In this document: one piece after another, positions 22,660 to 35,711 of the stretch
How positions within the stretch are numbered: position 1 is the stretch's first letter
How the letters are laid out: each line of letters opens with the position of its first letter
From: Allium sativum
Lineage: Eukaryota; Streptophyta; Magnoliopsida; Asparagales; Amaryllidaceae
Assembly: GCA_030737875.1 (NCBI GenBank)
Contig: CM060912.1
Location: 456,634,310 to 456,698,309, forward strand
Length of the DNA: 64,000 nt
Reading direction: 5' to 3'
The notes under the pieces: model-generated
Database searches by the model: none
Told to the model about the DNA's origin: nothing
What the model saw: the letters and a program-made list of their open reading frames with translations, nothing else
Program-made: the position numbers and the translations under genes

Positions 22660-24483
22660 TTATTTTGTAACTTTTAGTTAGGGTTCTCGGTTCCTTCACT
22701 ACTTTATTTTCTCTTGAGCCGCCGCAGCCTAGGATTTTCTTTCCCAGTTCTCATTCTCACATTTCGTTTTCAATTTTTAATAGCTCTGCTCATCCGCAGC
22801 AGTTTCCCTTTTCAAATTTTTCAATCTTCCCCAAACGACAAACAGCAGTGCCATAGCCTAGGGTTCTCCAAACAGCAGTCTTCTCGATCGCTCTGCAACG
22901 CCTGATGTGAGTCAATCTCCGTCGTTCTACGACTTTTGTCTGCGATCCAGAAAGGTATTTTGATTGGGAATGATATATTGGTAGATACTAAAAATTAATG
23001 GCTTTTCATTGATCGATTTTATTTTTCCATTTTTGTTCGAATCGATAGCTTTTTTCCGATGGTTTTGCTTTCCTAAAGAGTAGCGAATGGATTTTGTTAA
23101 CCTATTTCCATATGTTTAAAATTTTTCTCGTCCTTTATCGATAACTTAAACATCATATTGTCTAATACCCTTATTATATGGTAAGCTAGCTATTTTAAGA
23201 ATCTTCCTCTGTTGCAATTGATCCTCAATATAGTCTCATAATTGGTAGTTCTACATCAGAATAATGATAGTGAAAACTCCCCTGTTGTATATGACAGACA
23301 ATTGGTTGCATTATCCATTATTTCTTAATGTTTAAAACACAGGAAAATAAACCTTACATGATAAATTTTATATAGTGTTCAGCTTTAGAAACAACTACAG
23401 TATCGTGTGAGTAATGAACTAAATGGAAAACGTAAAATAAACCAGATTGTATGTTTGTGTCGTGCGTAATAACTGATGATTTTAGTACCATTTTCTATGA
23501 TAAAAATTAACGAAATATGAAGTCCGGTAACTGAACTATGTCGAATGATTTCTTGCTAAAATGCTTCTTTTACTGTTTATTTTGATTTATTAATGTTTGC
23601 AATCATCATCAGTTGAATTCAAACTAGAAGCTCTAGGCCATTACTTGTTTCCACTAAAATCTAGTCCACATTAAAGCATAGGTTTCATTGATTTTTTTCC
23701 AACTAATTGTCATCAGCTTCTAATTGGGTTAAGCTAGAGGAAAAATAGAAAAGGAAGCAAGCTTTATAGTCAGTACCTAACGTACTATTTTTTCAAAACA
23801 AATATTGATGGAAAAACATCTTTCCCGAATTCTGATATATTGGTAAAGATAGATTGTACAACTAAAACGAAAGATGTTGCAAAATTACTGAAAATAAACA
23901 TTACATGATAAATGTTTAAAACACAGGAAAATAAACCTTACATGATAAATTTTATGTAATGTTCATCTTTAGAAACAACTAGGTACAACATTGGACTTGA
24001 CTTAATTGATGCATTACAGTGGGTTAATCATTTCCAGCAGTCAAGGCAGTTGTGCCTGTAGCCAAAAAGTGAACGCCTACAAAAAGACAAAATTAAGGTG
24101 AATTAAAAACTATAGTAACTTAACTTTTGATATATATCATTGCAATAGAAACTACAATCCGATGTAACGATGCAGATAAATCAAAATAAATTTATTAACA
24201 TTAACTTTTTACGTTCACGTGGTAATTCAATTGGAAGTCCGGGGTTAGTAGTAAGGCATACATGCAACTTTTTTTTTGTATCAGCATTTAATATCAGTAT
24301 CAAAAAAGCATGTTAGGCTCGATTTATGTTATAATGAAGTATCTAATGTTTGATTCTTACCTGTATATACACTCGATTTATGTTATAATGAAGTAACAGA
24401 AATGTAGGAATTGTATATTGTATGCTCAGCAAAATATCTTAAGAAATTTTGGTATGCCCATTTATGAAAGTATCCTTTGTTAG
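22660..24483 (+). other. Gene-leader-like segment in CACTA interior (possible captured gene fragment)
   Basis: 22680-22960 is pyrimidine-rich and GC-richer than its surroundings, with TTAGGGTTCTC-type wording usual in plant 5' untranslated exons, ending at a donor-like AAAG|GTATTT near 22956. Beyond it the sequence looks intronic. No protein domain is visible. It could be the element's own transcription unit or a captured host 5' end. Confidence 0.35.
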
Positions 24484-25740
24484 TGTAACGTCCCGCATTT
24501 TTATCGGTTTGTATTTGAATATTTAAATCATTTTAAATATTGAATTCGTAATATAAGCGGATTTATATATATATAAAACGAAGTTGAACGTATAAAAATA
24601 TATATTAAATATAATCGAGCCCGTAATATCGCGGCAGTTCGTTATTTAACGTTCTGAACTTCAACTGAGTGTACGAGATTCGTTATAAGTCGGATTTCTT
24701 CGAAACAAGAAGCATTGGAATCTATTGAATTGTATCTTTCTAACAGAAGTGAAAAATCAAGATTTCGCGTTATAGATTGTGAATTATATCCAAATCAAAT
24801 ATTTAGAAAGTCGTTATGAAATCGTATATCGACCATAATGGTTTATTTGATATAACTAGATATCGGTTTCGAATTTAGAAAAGATTCTTTTGAGACATAG
24901 TGATAATTTAATTTTTAGAATTTTACTATAATTTTTAATTAATTAAATACACAACATTTTACTTGGAGCATTTTGCACCCTATATCAATATTTTGGGGTT
25001 TCAGAATATGAGTCAACCTACCGGTATTATTATATTTTTGGGAGCGTAGCAACTCGCTGAGCACAACCGTGTGTTTATTTTTGTTCCTAGCGGTCCATAA
25101 GTGAATGAAATAAATTACAACTTGGTACACTAAAACTTTAAAATATAAAATAATAGAAATAGCCCAATTATATAATACATAAACGGTTTCCTTCCCTTCT
25201 AAGCAAATGTACAACTATTCACGTAGCTCATAAGCCTAAATCGTGTATTGTAAGGTCAAGATGAAAACCTAAACTATAGCTACCCTACTGTACAAAACTT
25301 TACTTCAACACAAAGATCAATCCAAGACCATACCCTAGCTTAGCCTATGTAAGTTGAAAATTTTCCACCTAATTGTACTTCATGAAGACGACTCATTCTT
25401 TTCTTTTTATTTTCACCTATAAGTGATGGCCTCTCCTATACTATAAAATAGCATTCAGATCTCTTGCCTGTGAAGAAATATACAGTGACTCCACCTTATT
25501 TTCAGACAGTGCGGACCATTACCTAACACTATGGCCTATATTTACATTGCTTAACTTCTAAGGAAAAACCTAATGCCACTCTATACCCCTAAGGTGACGT
25601 GAAAGAAGACAACAGCACATGCCTAAACCCCCTAATTTACTTAAGTCTATTCCTTCTTTTCTACATTCATGACCCTGTACCTTTGCGTAAGATTTCTTAC
25701 CTATGAAGTAATCTATAACTTAATAGTTACATATTCCATC

Positions 25741-25771
<31 letters not shown>

Positions 25772-26522
25772 TCAAGCACAAATCTTGTTCCTCTTTGCTT
25801 CGGCAAGGCTTCTAATACCAAGCTCATGTTCATTCAAAAACTAAATAAAATAATACGCGAATTTCTATTGCGGGTTTCTCAGTTTAGTGTAGTTTTTCTT
25901 GCGTTCTTAAAAGAGGTGCGAGAGTTGTGTATTGTCGGTGAAGAGGGGTTGTTATGAAGAACTGAATGGTTGTTGTGTCTCACCAGCATGGTGCTACGCT
26001 GAAATGGAGCGGAGTCGGTCTGTGTGCGGCGTGTTAGTGGGTTCTGGTGCATTTTGTGTGTATTGTTCTTCAGTGGGAGAAGGCACGTTGGAGGTTTTTG
26101 ACGTGAATATAAGAGTTGGCATTCAAGTTTTGGCCATTTGGTGCATGCATGTTCATGAATTGGAAGATGGGTGCATGTAAACTAAGTGGGCGTGAGTGAT
26201 TGTGAAGGAAGTGGGGGCGGTGGAGCTGTGCATGAAGAGAGGAAGCAGTGCATGATATTGTTTAGGAGTAAATATGCTGAGTGCGTGAGGTAAATGAAGG
26301 AGCCGCAGTGTCAGTGAATGGGTGGAGACTGGAGAAGGAGAAGAGCATGGTGGCATCGGCCGTAGAAACGATGGGGGAAGTATATACTGGGAGCAGCGTT
26401 TTTTCAAAGTCTGGAGTATACTGGCAATGTGTGAAAGTAGAAGATGAGGTACTGTTTCACGGTGGTGGGTGCAGAAGGAAGGTTTTGGAATGCGCCATGT
26501 TTCAACGCACATATATATATTT

Positions 26523-26530
26523 GTATAAAA
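26523..26530 (+). promoter_or_regulatory. Possible TATA box of E2 LTR
   Basis: TTGTATAAAAAAAGG, about 550 nt before the splice donor. The 3' LTR has TTTTTATAAAAAAAAG at the matching place (near 32866). Weak, because the region is AT-rich. Confidence 0.25.
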
Positions 26531-27073
26531 AAAGGAGAAAGAAGAAAGAAGATGTTGTGTATATGAAGATATAAGCTCGGCAACAGGAAGAAGGCACGGG
26601 TGGTGTATGTAGAAGTTTTATTTGTTTTGAAATACATATTATGGACGTGAGTAAAGGGAGGATGTATGTGGACTTATGTTTGACATTGGGTATCAAAAGA
26701 ATCCATGTTGACAGCAGGGTACGTACGAGTTTAGAAAACATTGGAGCATACTGGAGAGGGTAGTAGAGTGAGTGAGTGGTTAGGAAAATGGTGCGTTAAA
26801 GGCTAGTAGTTTGGATTGCAGAGTTTAACCCGTGAAGAAGTTTAGCACGTCTCATTTACTGACGAACAAAATGAGAGTGAACGTGGTGTCAGCGGTAAAT
26901 GGGCTAAGAATTTAATGGTCTGACGAATGGTTCGTCACTTTGGAATCACACGAAAGCTGGCAACGCTACGAAGTCGGTTTGGAGCAATTTGAAGCACGCT
27001 GAAATTATGGCAGAACTGAACGCCTGATTTAATCGACTAACGCAAATCGTTATTTAACTGTTAATGCACCAAG

Positions 27074-27287
27074 GTGAGTAAACTCACTAACTCTGTTCAG
27101 TTTAAATATTTTAATTATATTTAAATAATGGTTGAATGCTGTGTGCGATGGTTGCTTAAATGATTTACTAAATTATTTAGCTGAAGTAATATATACCATA
27201 ATATATATACAAACTGTTGATTGAACACTGATGTTGTTATCGATATGAAATGAATGTTGTATATGTGACTAACATCTGTGGATGCAG
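27074..27287 (+). other. Intron-like unit in E2 5' LTR (214 nt)
   Basis: Donor AAG|GTGAGT, acceptor GATGCAG|GG, branch-type GACTAAC at 27267-27273. The 3' LTR copy is 33417-33630, also 214 nt. The boundaries equal those of E1 although the interior and length differ. Confidence 0.65.
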
Positions 27288-27611
27288 GGAAACAGGTCGG
27301 AGGGATCCAACTGGATTCCTCAACAATTATATTGTTATTTTATTTATATATTGCATTGTCTGATATAACCGATAATATGTGATTAATTATCATGTGCTTG
27401 AAATGTTTGAATAACATGGCCTTGAAATAACAGTTATTTAAATACCATAAATATTAGAAAGGAATTCAAGTTTAAAAAGGAAAATATGTTATTTATTTTA
27501 TTTAAATAATAGGAATTTAATATTGATTGGGTTAGGATGCAATAACTTGTTTCAATTATGTAGAACAAGCAGTTTGACTTAAAAACGATATGTAAAATGG
27601 GATGGAATAAT

Positions 27612-27845
27612 TATTGCATTAGTTATAAAGGGAAATATGGCAGCGTATTGCAGTAGTTATAAAGGAGAATATAGCAGCGTATTGCATTAGTTATAAAGGG
27701 GAATATGGAAACGTATTGCAATAGTTATTAAAGGGGAATATAGTAGCGTATTGCATTAGTTATAAAGGGAAATATGGCAGTGTATTGCAATAGTTATAAA
27801 GGGGAAATATAACAGCATATTGCATTAGTTATAAAGGGAAATAAA
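27612..27845 (+). repeat. Seven-unit 34-bp minisatellite, E2 5' LTR
   Basis: Units ATTGCATTAGTTATAAAGGG plus AAATATGGCAGCGT, 34-35 bp, seven copies with alternating CATTAG and CA(A/G)TAG variants, suggesting a two-unit higher-order period. Confidence 0.85.
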
Positions 27846-27946
27846 GAAGAGTTTATAAAAAAAGGGAAACTAGGAAGTGGGTATTAAATAAAAGGGCCAG
27901 TGTTTGTGTGATGTTTGGTTGTACATTTGAATGGATGTATGTTTTT

Positions 27947-28980
27947 ACTTCGACAGTTAAATAACCGACTATCGAAGTGGTTTGACCATTGTCGTCAATA
28001 CGGAGAGAACGGTTGGATTTATTAGCCGAAAACCACTCCGTATAGGCATAAGTGTTGCGAATTAGATTATGCTGAAGATAATTGAAGATGGAGTAAATTG
28101 CAAGGATCGTTCTGTTCCAGAAGGGTTTTTTCTGTTTGTCCATTCCCAGGACAACTTGTATGGACGAGTGTCTGACAGAGTATACCTAACAAATCACACA
28201 CGGTTGATCTTTTAAAGGTATTACGTCTGGTGGTGGAGGAATTCGTTCCTCTTAGCTTTTTATACCCGTGATATTTTTGGAAATCGATCAGTAAATTGAC
28301 AGGTTTGACGATGTGGCATTCAAAGTGAATGGTGATCAGATGTTCTGAAGATAGACACAGCCTTTAGCCTTACAACCAGGAAGTAACAAAAGTTGTGCTA
28401 GGCAGTATGGCTAGTTGGGTCATCCCCAAGCAGGGTGTATTGTCATCGATCTAGAGAAAATTCATATTTGTTCTTCTTTTTCGATTCTGTATCTTCGGAT
28501 TATGGTTGGATGGCCAACAACCGTGGGTGGCAATATATTCGTTACACTCAATCTAAATGAGTGGTCGGTCATGTGTGGCCGGGTTGCAAGACGTTCTTGT
28601 TGAACCCCAGTGTATACCCTCTAGAGTACACTGATCGGAAGGTGATCCCATACCTTGTCTGTTGGAATCCATTCTCCAATAAGCGCCCTGCTGTTTATGA
28701 TTTCATACTATATATTTGTGGAGCGTGAGATGCAAGCGTTCTGCTATCTGGTTAATTATATTGATTAGACATTATTATAGTATCACTGGATTTGATATCA
28801 AAGTGTTTTGGGTTATAGTAAGGTAAAAACCGTCCATGTTTATGTGTGGGCTGGTCTTACTATTATCCTTTTGTTTTCAAAGGATTTTCAAAGTTAAAAT
28901 ATATGGTTGGAGTTTACTCACATCAGGCCCATGACTGACCCAGAGTTTATTTTGTTTGTGTTTTCCCTAAACTCTTGGGT
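27947..28980 (+). other. Conserved stem-loop block of E2 5' LTR (H1-H7)
   Basis: H1 27947-27978; H2 27998-28005/28036-28043; H3 28136-28141/28149-28154; H4 28236-28251 (GAGGAA-TTCG-TTCCTC); H5 28718-28744; H6 28815-28822/28856-28863; H7 28938-28949/28968-28980. Order and spacing match E1 (H6 spans 49 nt in both). The donor-complementary site is 28910-28921. The 3' LTR has the same set, for example H1 34291-34322 with perfect 11-bp arms. Confidence 0.7.
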
Positions 28981-29367
28981 GCCCAAATTTGTACGGGTAG
29001 TTAAGTGTTTCAGGCTTTGCAAATTCACTTGGAGGAGCTCGAAGTAGGAGGCTTCACCATTAGTTATTTAGAGTTTATTTCCGCTGTGATGTATATGAGC
29101 ATACTCTGATATGACATGTAAGTACAAATTCAGATTTGTAATTCAAAGTTATGTATATAATACATTTTATTCATTCCGCTGTGAGTTCGTGTTTACTCTG
29201 ATTTAGTTCAGTTGTGATCTTCTTCTTCTTCTATTCTATTAGTTCTATCTTATATTTCTCATCCTCTAAATTCTTTCTATTAATGATCTGAATTTTTGTG
29301 CATTTCGAGTTGAATGTGTAGGATATTAGTCAGCTCAAATTAGTACGGATTTTCGGGCCATCACAGT

Positions 29368-29379
29368 TGGTATCAGAGC
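29368..29379 (+). other. E2 primer binding site
   Basis: TGGTATCAGAGC, complementary to initiator tRNA-Met, two bases after the LTR. Confidence 0.9.
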
Positions 29380-30819
29380 TATTGGTTAAGTGATTACCTT
29401 GGCTCTGTGGCATGACTCAGTAGAGATGGGGTAGTAATACCCTAGATTTAGTTTGAGTGTATATATATAAGCGTGTATTTGTAAATTAATATAAAAAACT
29501 GTTTTATATTGTGTTGACTGGTCAGTCGAGTGGTTTATGAATTCTGGTCGAAACAGTAATGCAAACTGTGTCGATAGGTGTTTCTAAACTCTTGAACAGA
29601 GTTATTCGACACAGTATGTTTTAAAAAGCTGGGTAAATGAAAATAAGTTTACCCGAAATATATTTTTTGATATAAAAAGGTGTATATATCTTGAGATTAT
29701 TATAGTGTTGATCGTTATTATGATCATATAAGATTTATAATTGAGTTGGTTATATAACAAATCGAAATATTATGTGAGTATAATATGCAATATCAGATGA
29801 ACTAAATCTGAATGTAAAACAAGAATTGAAATAAAACACCAGAAACTTGAAAAGGTGGTGTAAATGAATTTTGAATTAAAATATATGGAAAATTTAAAAT
29901 CCTGGGAGAGATTTGGAAATGTTTTCCAACATTTGAAAGATATTTTGAAGTAATTTCAAAAATAAAAGTGTTTGAAAATAAGTTTTGATAGTGATATAGT
30001 ATTGAACTCACTTCGATCACTGGAAAATAACCCTGATGATGAACCATGGTATCATCAGTGTAATTTTCGAGTTTCTAAAGTGACAGATTACTACCAAAGA
30101 TTTTGTTTGAGGAAATAAGTTGTTTGGAAATTCAAATGTTTTGAATTTCTATTATTATATGTAATATATATGATTTCAAACTGATTTGAAATAAAAACCC
30201 CAGGAATTTGAATTCCGGAATTTAAATTTTACTTACGAAGTAAATAAATAGAAATTTAACAAAGTCAAATAAAATTGGTTTGGATTAGTGGTAATCTGCA
30301 ATGGAATTGAATTGATGAATTAAGAGTTGGAATTGAGTTTGGAATTAAAGTTTGAATGAAGTTATACGTGGATGATGTAGTTCGAGGAAAATTTTAATGG
30401 AAATCGAGTGGAAATGAAATGGTATATGCTGACTGGACAACAAATGGAAGAAATAGAGTGGAATGCCAGACAAAAAAGTAGATATTCATATTTTATATTA
30501 GATATGAGATTTCGATGAGTATATTGGGCAAGCCACTTGGCTGTTTGAATTTCTGTTGAATTGGAGAAAGCCCAGAAAGGCAAGTTGTAGTAGTACCGAA
30601 TGAGCCGTGCGGAGGAGATGCTGGCGAAATTCTCTGAAAATTTAAGCTGTTAGGAAATTTTCAAAAATATTCGGTACTAAGAAGAAATTAATATTTTAAT
30701 TGGAATTAATCAGTTCAGTTGAAACTAAATTTCAGGAATTAAATAAAATATTTTAATCTGGTTATAATAGTGATCATAGCATTTTTCTACCTTAGTAATT
30801 TCGGGGACGAAATTCTTTT

Positions 30820-30832
30820 AAGGGGGAAGGAA
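30820..30832 (+). other. E2 polypurine tract
   Basis: AAGGGGGAAGGAA directly before the 3' LTR, preceded by CGGGGACGAAATTC as in Tekay-type elements. Confidence 0.9.
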
Positions 30833-33800
30833 TGTAACGTCCCACATTTTTATCGGTTTGTATTTGAATATTTAAATCAGTTTAAATATTGAATTCGTAA
30901 TATAAGTGAATTTTTATATATATATATATATATTAAAAAAACGAAGTTGAACGTAAAAAATATATTAAATATAATCGAGCCCGTAATATCGTGGTAGTTC
31001 GTTATTTAATGTTCTGAACTTCAACTGAGTGTACATGATTCGTTATAAATCGGATTTCTTCGAAACAAGATGCGTTGGAATCTGTTGAACTGTATCTTTC
31101 TAAAGAAGTGAAAAATCAAGATTTCGCGTTATAGATTGTGAATTATATCCAAATCAAATATTCAGAAAGTCGCTATGAAATCGTATATCGAAACGGTTTA
31201 TTTGATATAACTAGATATTGATTTCGAATTTAGACAAGATTCCTTTGAGACATAGTGATAATTTAGTTTTTATATTTTTACAGTAATTTTTAATTAATTA
31301 AATACACAACATTTTATTTGGAGTATTTTGCACCCTATATCAATATTTTGTGGTTCAGAATATGAGTCAACCTACCAGTATTATTATATTTTTGGGAGCG
31401 TGGCACCTCGCTGAGCACAACCGTATGTTTATTTTCGTTCCTAGCGGTCCATAAGTGAATGAAGTAAATTACAACTTGGCACACTAAAACTTTAAAATAT
31501 AAAATAATAGAAATAGCCTAATTATATAATACATAAACGGTTTCCTTCCCTTCTAAGGAAATGTACAACTATTCATGTAGCTCATACGCCTAAATCGTGT
31601 ATTGTAAGTTCAAGATGAAAACCTAAACTATAGCTACCCTACTGTACAAAACTTTACTTCAACACAAAGATTAATCCAAGACCATACCCTAGCTTAGCCT
31701 GTCTAAGTTGAAAATTTTCCACCTAATTGTACTTCATGAAGACGACCCCTTCGTTTCTTTTTATTTTCACCTATAAGTGATGGCCTCTCCTATACTATAA
31801 AATAGCATTCAGATCTCTTGCATGTGAAGAAATATACAGTGACTCCACCTTATTTTCAAACAGTGCGGACCATTACCTAACACTATGACCTATATTTACA
31901 TTGCTTAACTTCTAAGGAAAAACCTAATGCCACTCTATACCCCTAAGGTGACGTAAAAGAAGACAAAAACACATGCCTAAACCCCCTAAGTTACTTAAGT
32001 CTATTCCTTCTTTTCTACATTCATGACTCTGTACCTTTGCATAAGATTTCTTACCTATGAAGTAATCTATAACTTAATAGTTAAGTATTCCATCAATATA
32101 TATATATACACACACACTCAAAGCACAAATCTTGTTCCTCTTTGCTTCAGCAAGGCTTCAAAAATCGAGCTCATGTTCATTCAAAAACTAAATAAAATAA
32201 TACGCGAATTTCTTTTGCGGGTTTCTCAGTTTAGTGTAGTTTTTCTTGCGTTCTTAAAAGAGGTGCGGGAGTTGTGTATTGTCGGTGAAGAGGGGCTGTT
32301 ATGAAGAACTGAACGGTTGTTGTGTCTCACCAGCATTGTGCTACGCTGAAATGGAGCAGAGTCGGTCTGTGTGTGTGGCGGGTTAGTGGATTCGGGTTCG
32401 TTTTGTGTGTATTGTTCTTCAGTGGGAGAAGGCACGTTGGAGGTTTTTGACGTGAATATAGGAGTTGGCATTCAAGTTTTGGCCATTTCGTGCGTGCATG
32501 TTCATGAATTGGAGGATGGGTGCGTGTTAACTAAGTGGACGTGAGTGATTGTGAAGGAAGTGAGGGAGTTGGAGCTATGCATGAAGAGAGGAAGCAGTGC
32601 ATGATATTGTTTAGGAGTAAATATGCTGAGTGCGTGAGGTAAATAAAGGAGCCGCAGTGTCAGTGAATGGGTGGAGACTGGAGAAGGAGAAGAGCAAGGT
32701 GGCATCGGCCGTTGAAACGATGGGGAAAGTATCTACTGGGAGCAGCGTTTTTTCAAAGTCTGGAGTATACTGGCAATGTGTGGAAGTAGAAGATGGGGTA
32801 CTGTTTCACAGTGGTGGGTGCAGAAAGTTTTGGCATGCGCCATGTTTCAGCGCACATATATATTTTTATAAAAAAAAGAGAAAGAAGAAAGAAGATGTTG
32901 TGTATATGAAGACATAAGCTCGGCAACAGGAAGAAGGCGCGTGTGGTGTATGCAGAAGTTTCATTTGTTTTGAAATACCTGTTATGGACATGAGTAAAGG
33001 GAGGATGTATGGGCACTTATGTTTGACATTGGGTATTAAAAGAAGCCATATTGATAGTAGGGTAGGTACGAGTTTGGCAAAATTTGGAGCGTACTGGAGA
33101 GGGTGGTAGAGTGAGCAAGTGGTTAGGAAAATGGTGCATTCAAGGCTAGTAGTTTGGATTGCAGAGTTTAATCCGTGAAGAAGTTTAGCACGTCTCATTT
33201 ACTAACGAACAAAATGAGAGTGAACGTGGTGTCAGCAGTAAATGGGCTGAGAATTTAATGGTCTGACGAATGGTTCGTCACTTTGGAATCACACGAAAGC
33301 TGGCAACGCTACGAAGTCGGTTTGGAGCAATTTGAAGCACGCTGAAATTATGGCAGAACTGAACGCCTGATTTAATCGACTAACGCAAATCGTTATTTAA
33401 CTGTTAATGCACCAAGGTGAGTAAACTCACTAACTCTGTTCAATTTAAATATTTTAATTATATTTAAATAATGGTTGAATGCTGTGTGCGATGGTTGCTT
33501 AAATGATTTACTAAATTATTTAGCTGAAATAATATATACCGTAATATATATACAAACTGTTGATTGAACACTGATGTTGTTATCGATATGAAAGGGATGT
33601 TGTATATGTGACTAACATCTATGGATGCAGGGAAACAGGTCGGAGGGATCCAACTGGATTCCTCAACAATAATATTGTTGTTTTATTTATATATTGCATT
33701 ATCTGATATAACCGATAATATGTGATTAATTATCATGTGCTTGAAATGTTTTAATAACATGGCCTTGAAATAACGGTTATTTAAATACCGTAAATATTAG

Positions 33801-35706
33801 AAAGGAATTCAAGTTTAAAAAGGAAAATATGTTATTTATTTTATTTAAATAATAGGAATTTAATATTGATTGGGTTAGGATGCAATAACTTGTTTCAATT
33901 ATGTAGAACAAGCAGTTTGACTTAAAAACGATATGTAAAATGGGATGGAATAATTATTGCATTAGTTATAAAGGGAAATATGGCAGCGTATTGTAGTAGT
34001 TATAAATGAGAATATAGCAGCGTATTGCATTAGTTATAAAGGGAAATATGGCAGCATATTGCAATAGTTATAAAAGGGGAATATAGTAGCGTATTGCATT
34101 AGTTATAAAGGGAAATATGGCAGCGTATTGCAGTAGTTATAAAGGGGAAATATAACAGCATATTGCATTAGCTATAAAGGGAAATAAAGAAGAGTTTATA
34201 AAAATATGGGAAACTAGGAAGTGAGTATTAAATAAAATGGCCAGTGTTTGTGTGATGTTTGGTTGTACATTTGAATGGATGTATGTTTTTACTTCGATAG
34301 TTAAATAACCGACTATCGAAGTGGTTTGACCATCGTTGTCAATACGGAGAGAATGGTTGGATTTATTAGCCGAAAACCACTCCGTATAGGCATAAGTGCT
34401 GCGAATTATATTATGCTGAAGATAATTGAAGACGGAGTAAATTTCAAGGATCGTTCTGTTCCAGAAGGGTGTTTTCTGTTTGTCCAGTCCCAGGATAACT
34501 TGTATGGACGAGTGTCTGACAAAGTATACCTAACAAATCACGCACGGTTGAACTTTTAAAGGTATTACGTCTGGTGGCGGAGGAATTCGTTCCTCTTAGC
34601 CTTTTATACCCGTGATATTTTTGGAAATCGATCAGTAAATTGACAGGTTTAACGATGTGGCATTCAAAGTAAATGGTGATCAGATGTTCTGAAGATAGAC
34701 GCAGCCTTTAGCCTCACAACCAGGAAGTAACAAAAGTTGGGCTAGGCAGTATGGCTAGTTGGGTCATCCCCAAGCAGGGTGTATTGTCACCAATCTAGAG
34801 AAAATTCATATTTGTTCTTTTTTGATTCTGTATCTTCGGATTACGGTTTGATGGCCAACAACCGTGGGTGGCAATATATTCGATACACTCAAGCTAAATG
34901 AGTGGTCGGTCATGTGTGGCCCGGTTGCAAGACGTTCTTGTTGAACCCCAATGTATACCCTCTAGAGTACACTGATCGGAAGGTGATCCCATACCTTGTC
35001 TGTTGGAATCCATTCTCCAATAAGCGCCCTACGGTTTATGATTTCATACTATATATTTGTGGAGCGTGAGATGCAAGCGTTCTACTATTTGGTTATTTAT
35101 ATTGATTAGACATTATTATAATATCACTTGATTTGAAATCAAAGTGTTTTGGGTTATAGTACGGTAAAAACCGTCCATGTTTATGTGTGGGTTGGTCTTA
35201 CTATTATCCTTTTGTTTTCAAAGGATTTTCAAAGTTAAAATATATGGTTGGAGTTTACTCACACCAGTCCCATGACTAACCCAGAGTTTATTTTGTTTGT
35301 GTTTTCCCTAAACTCTTGGGTGCCCAAATTTGTACGAGTAGTCAAGTGTTTCAGGCTTTGCAGATTCACTTGGAGGAGCTCGAAGTAGGAGGCTTCACCA
35401 TTAGTTATTTAGAGATTATTTCCGCTATGATGTGTATGAGTATACCCTGATATGACATGTAAGTACAAATTCAGATTTGTAATTCAAAGTTATGTATATA
35501 ATACATTTTATTCGTTCCGCTGTGAGTTCGTGTTTACTCTGATTTAGTTCAGTTGTGATCTTCTTCTTCTTTTATTCTATTAGTTCTATCTTATCTTTCT
35601 CATCCTGTAAATTCTTTCTATTAATGATCTGAATTTTCGTGCACTTTGAGTTGAATGTGTAAGATATTAGTCAGCTCAAATTGGTACAGATTTTCGGGCC
35701 ATCACA
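30833..35706 (+). repeat. E2 3' LTR
   Basis: 4,874 bp, with the same landmarks as the 5' LTR: intron-like unit 33417-33630, 34-bp repeats about 33955-34190, H5 35059-35085, donor-complement 35251-35262. It ends ATCACA before GTTAG. Confidence 0.93.
33955..34190 (+). repeat. Seven-unit 34-bp minisatellite, E2 3' LTR
   Basis: Same seven-unit array as 27612-27845 with scattered substitutions; copy number is unchanged between the LTRs. Confidence 0.85.
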
Positions 35707-35711
35707 GTTAG

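Larger units (their letters stand above)
24484..29365 (+). repeat. E2 5' LTR
   Basis: TGTAACGTCCCG...GGGCCATCACA. It contains GAAAC...TTGG boxes near 24700 and 24860, a TA microsatellite at 25741-25766, a purine-rich leader (25900-27060), an intron-like unit, a 34-bp repeat array and a stem-loop block. Open frames up to 119 codons occur in the leader on both strands; none carries a known domain. Confidence 0.93.
29366..30832 (+). other. E2 interior: non-coding
   Basis: 1,467 bp. Both ends resemble the E1 interior; the middle is AT-rich with frequent stops and no retroviral motif. Confidence 0.85.
24484..35706 (+). mobile_element. E2: non-autonomous LTR retrotransposon with 4.9-kb LTRs
   Basis: 11,223 bp flanked by GTTAG (24479-24483, 35707-35711). 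LTRs of 4,882 and 4,874 bp surround 1,467 bp of interior with primer site and polypurine tract but no gag or pol. The LTRs differ by many point changes and small indels, so it is clearly older than E1. It shares E1's overall plan (intron-like unit, seven-unit repeat, ordered stem-loops) although most LTR sequence is different. It inserted into the CACTA element. Confidence 0.93.

Noticed and set aside
25932..26741. Several open frames on both strands in the purine-rich E2 leader (again at 32226-33198)
   Set aside because: Low-complexity, strand-symmetric frames caused by few A/T stops in GA-rich sequence; they differ by frameshifts between the two LTRs.
27612..27845. 34-bp repeats as a CRISPR-like array
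   Set aside because: Units are head to tail with no unique spacers, and this is plant DNA; it is a minisatellite.
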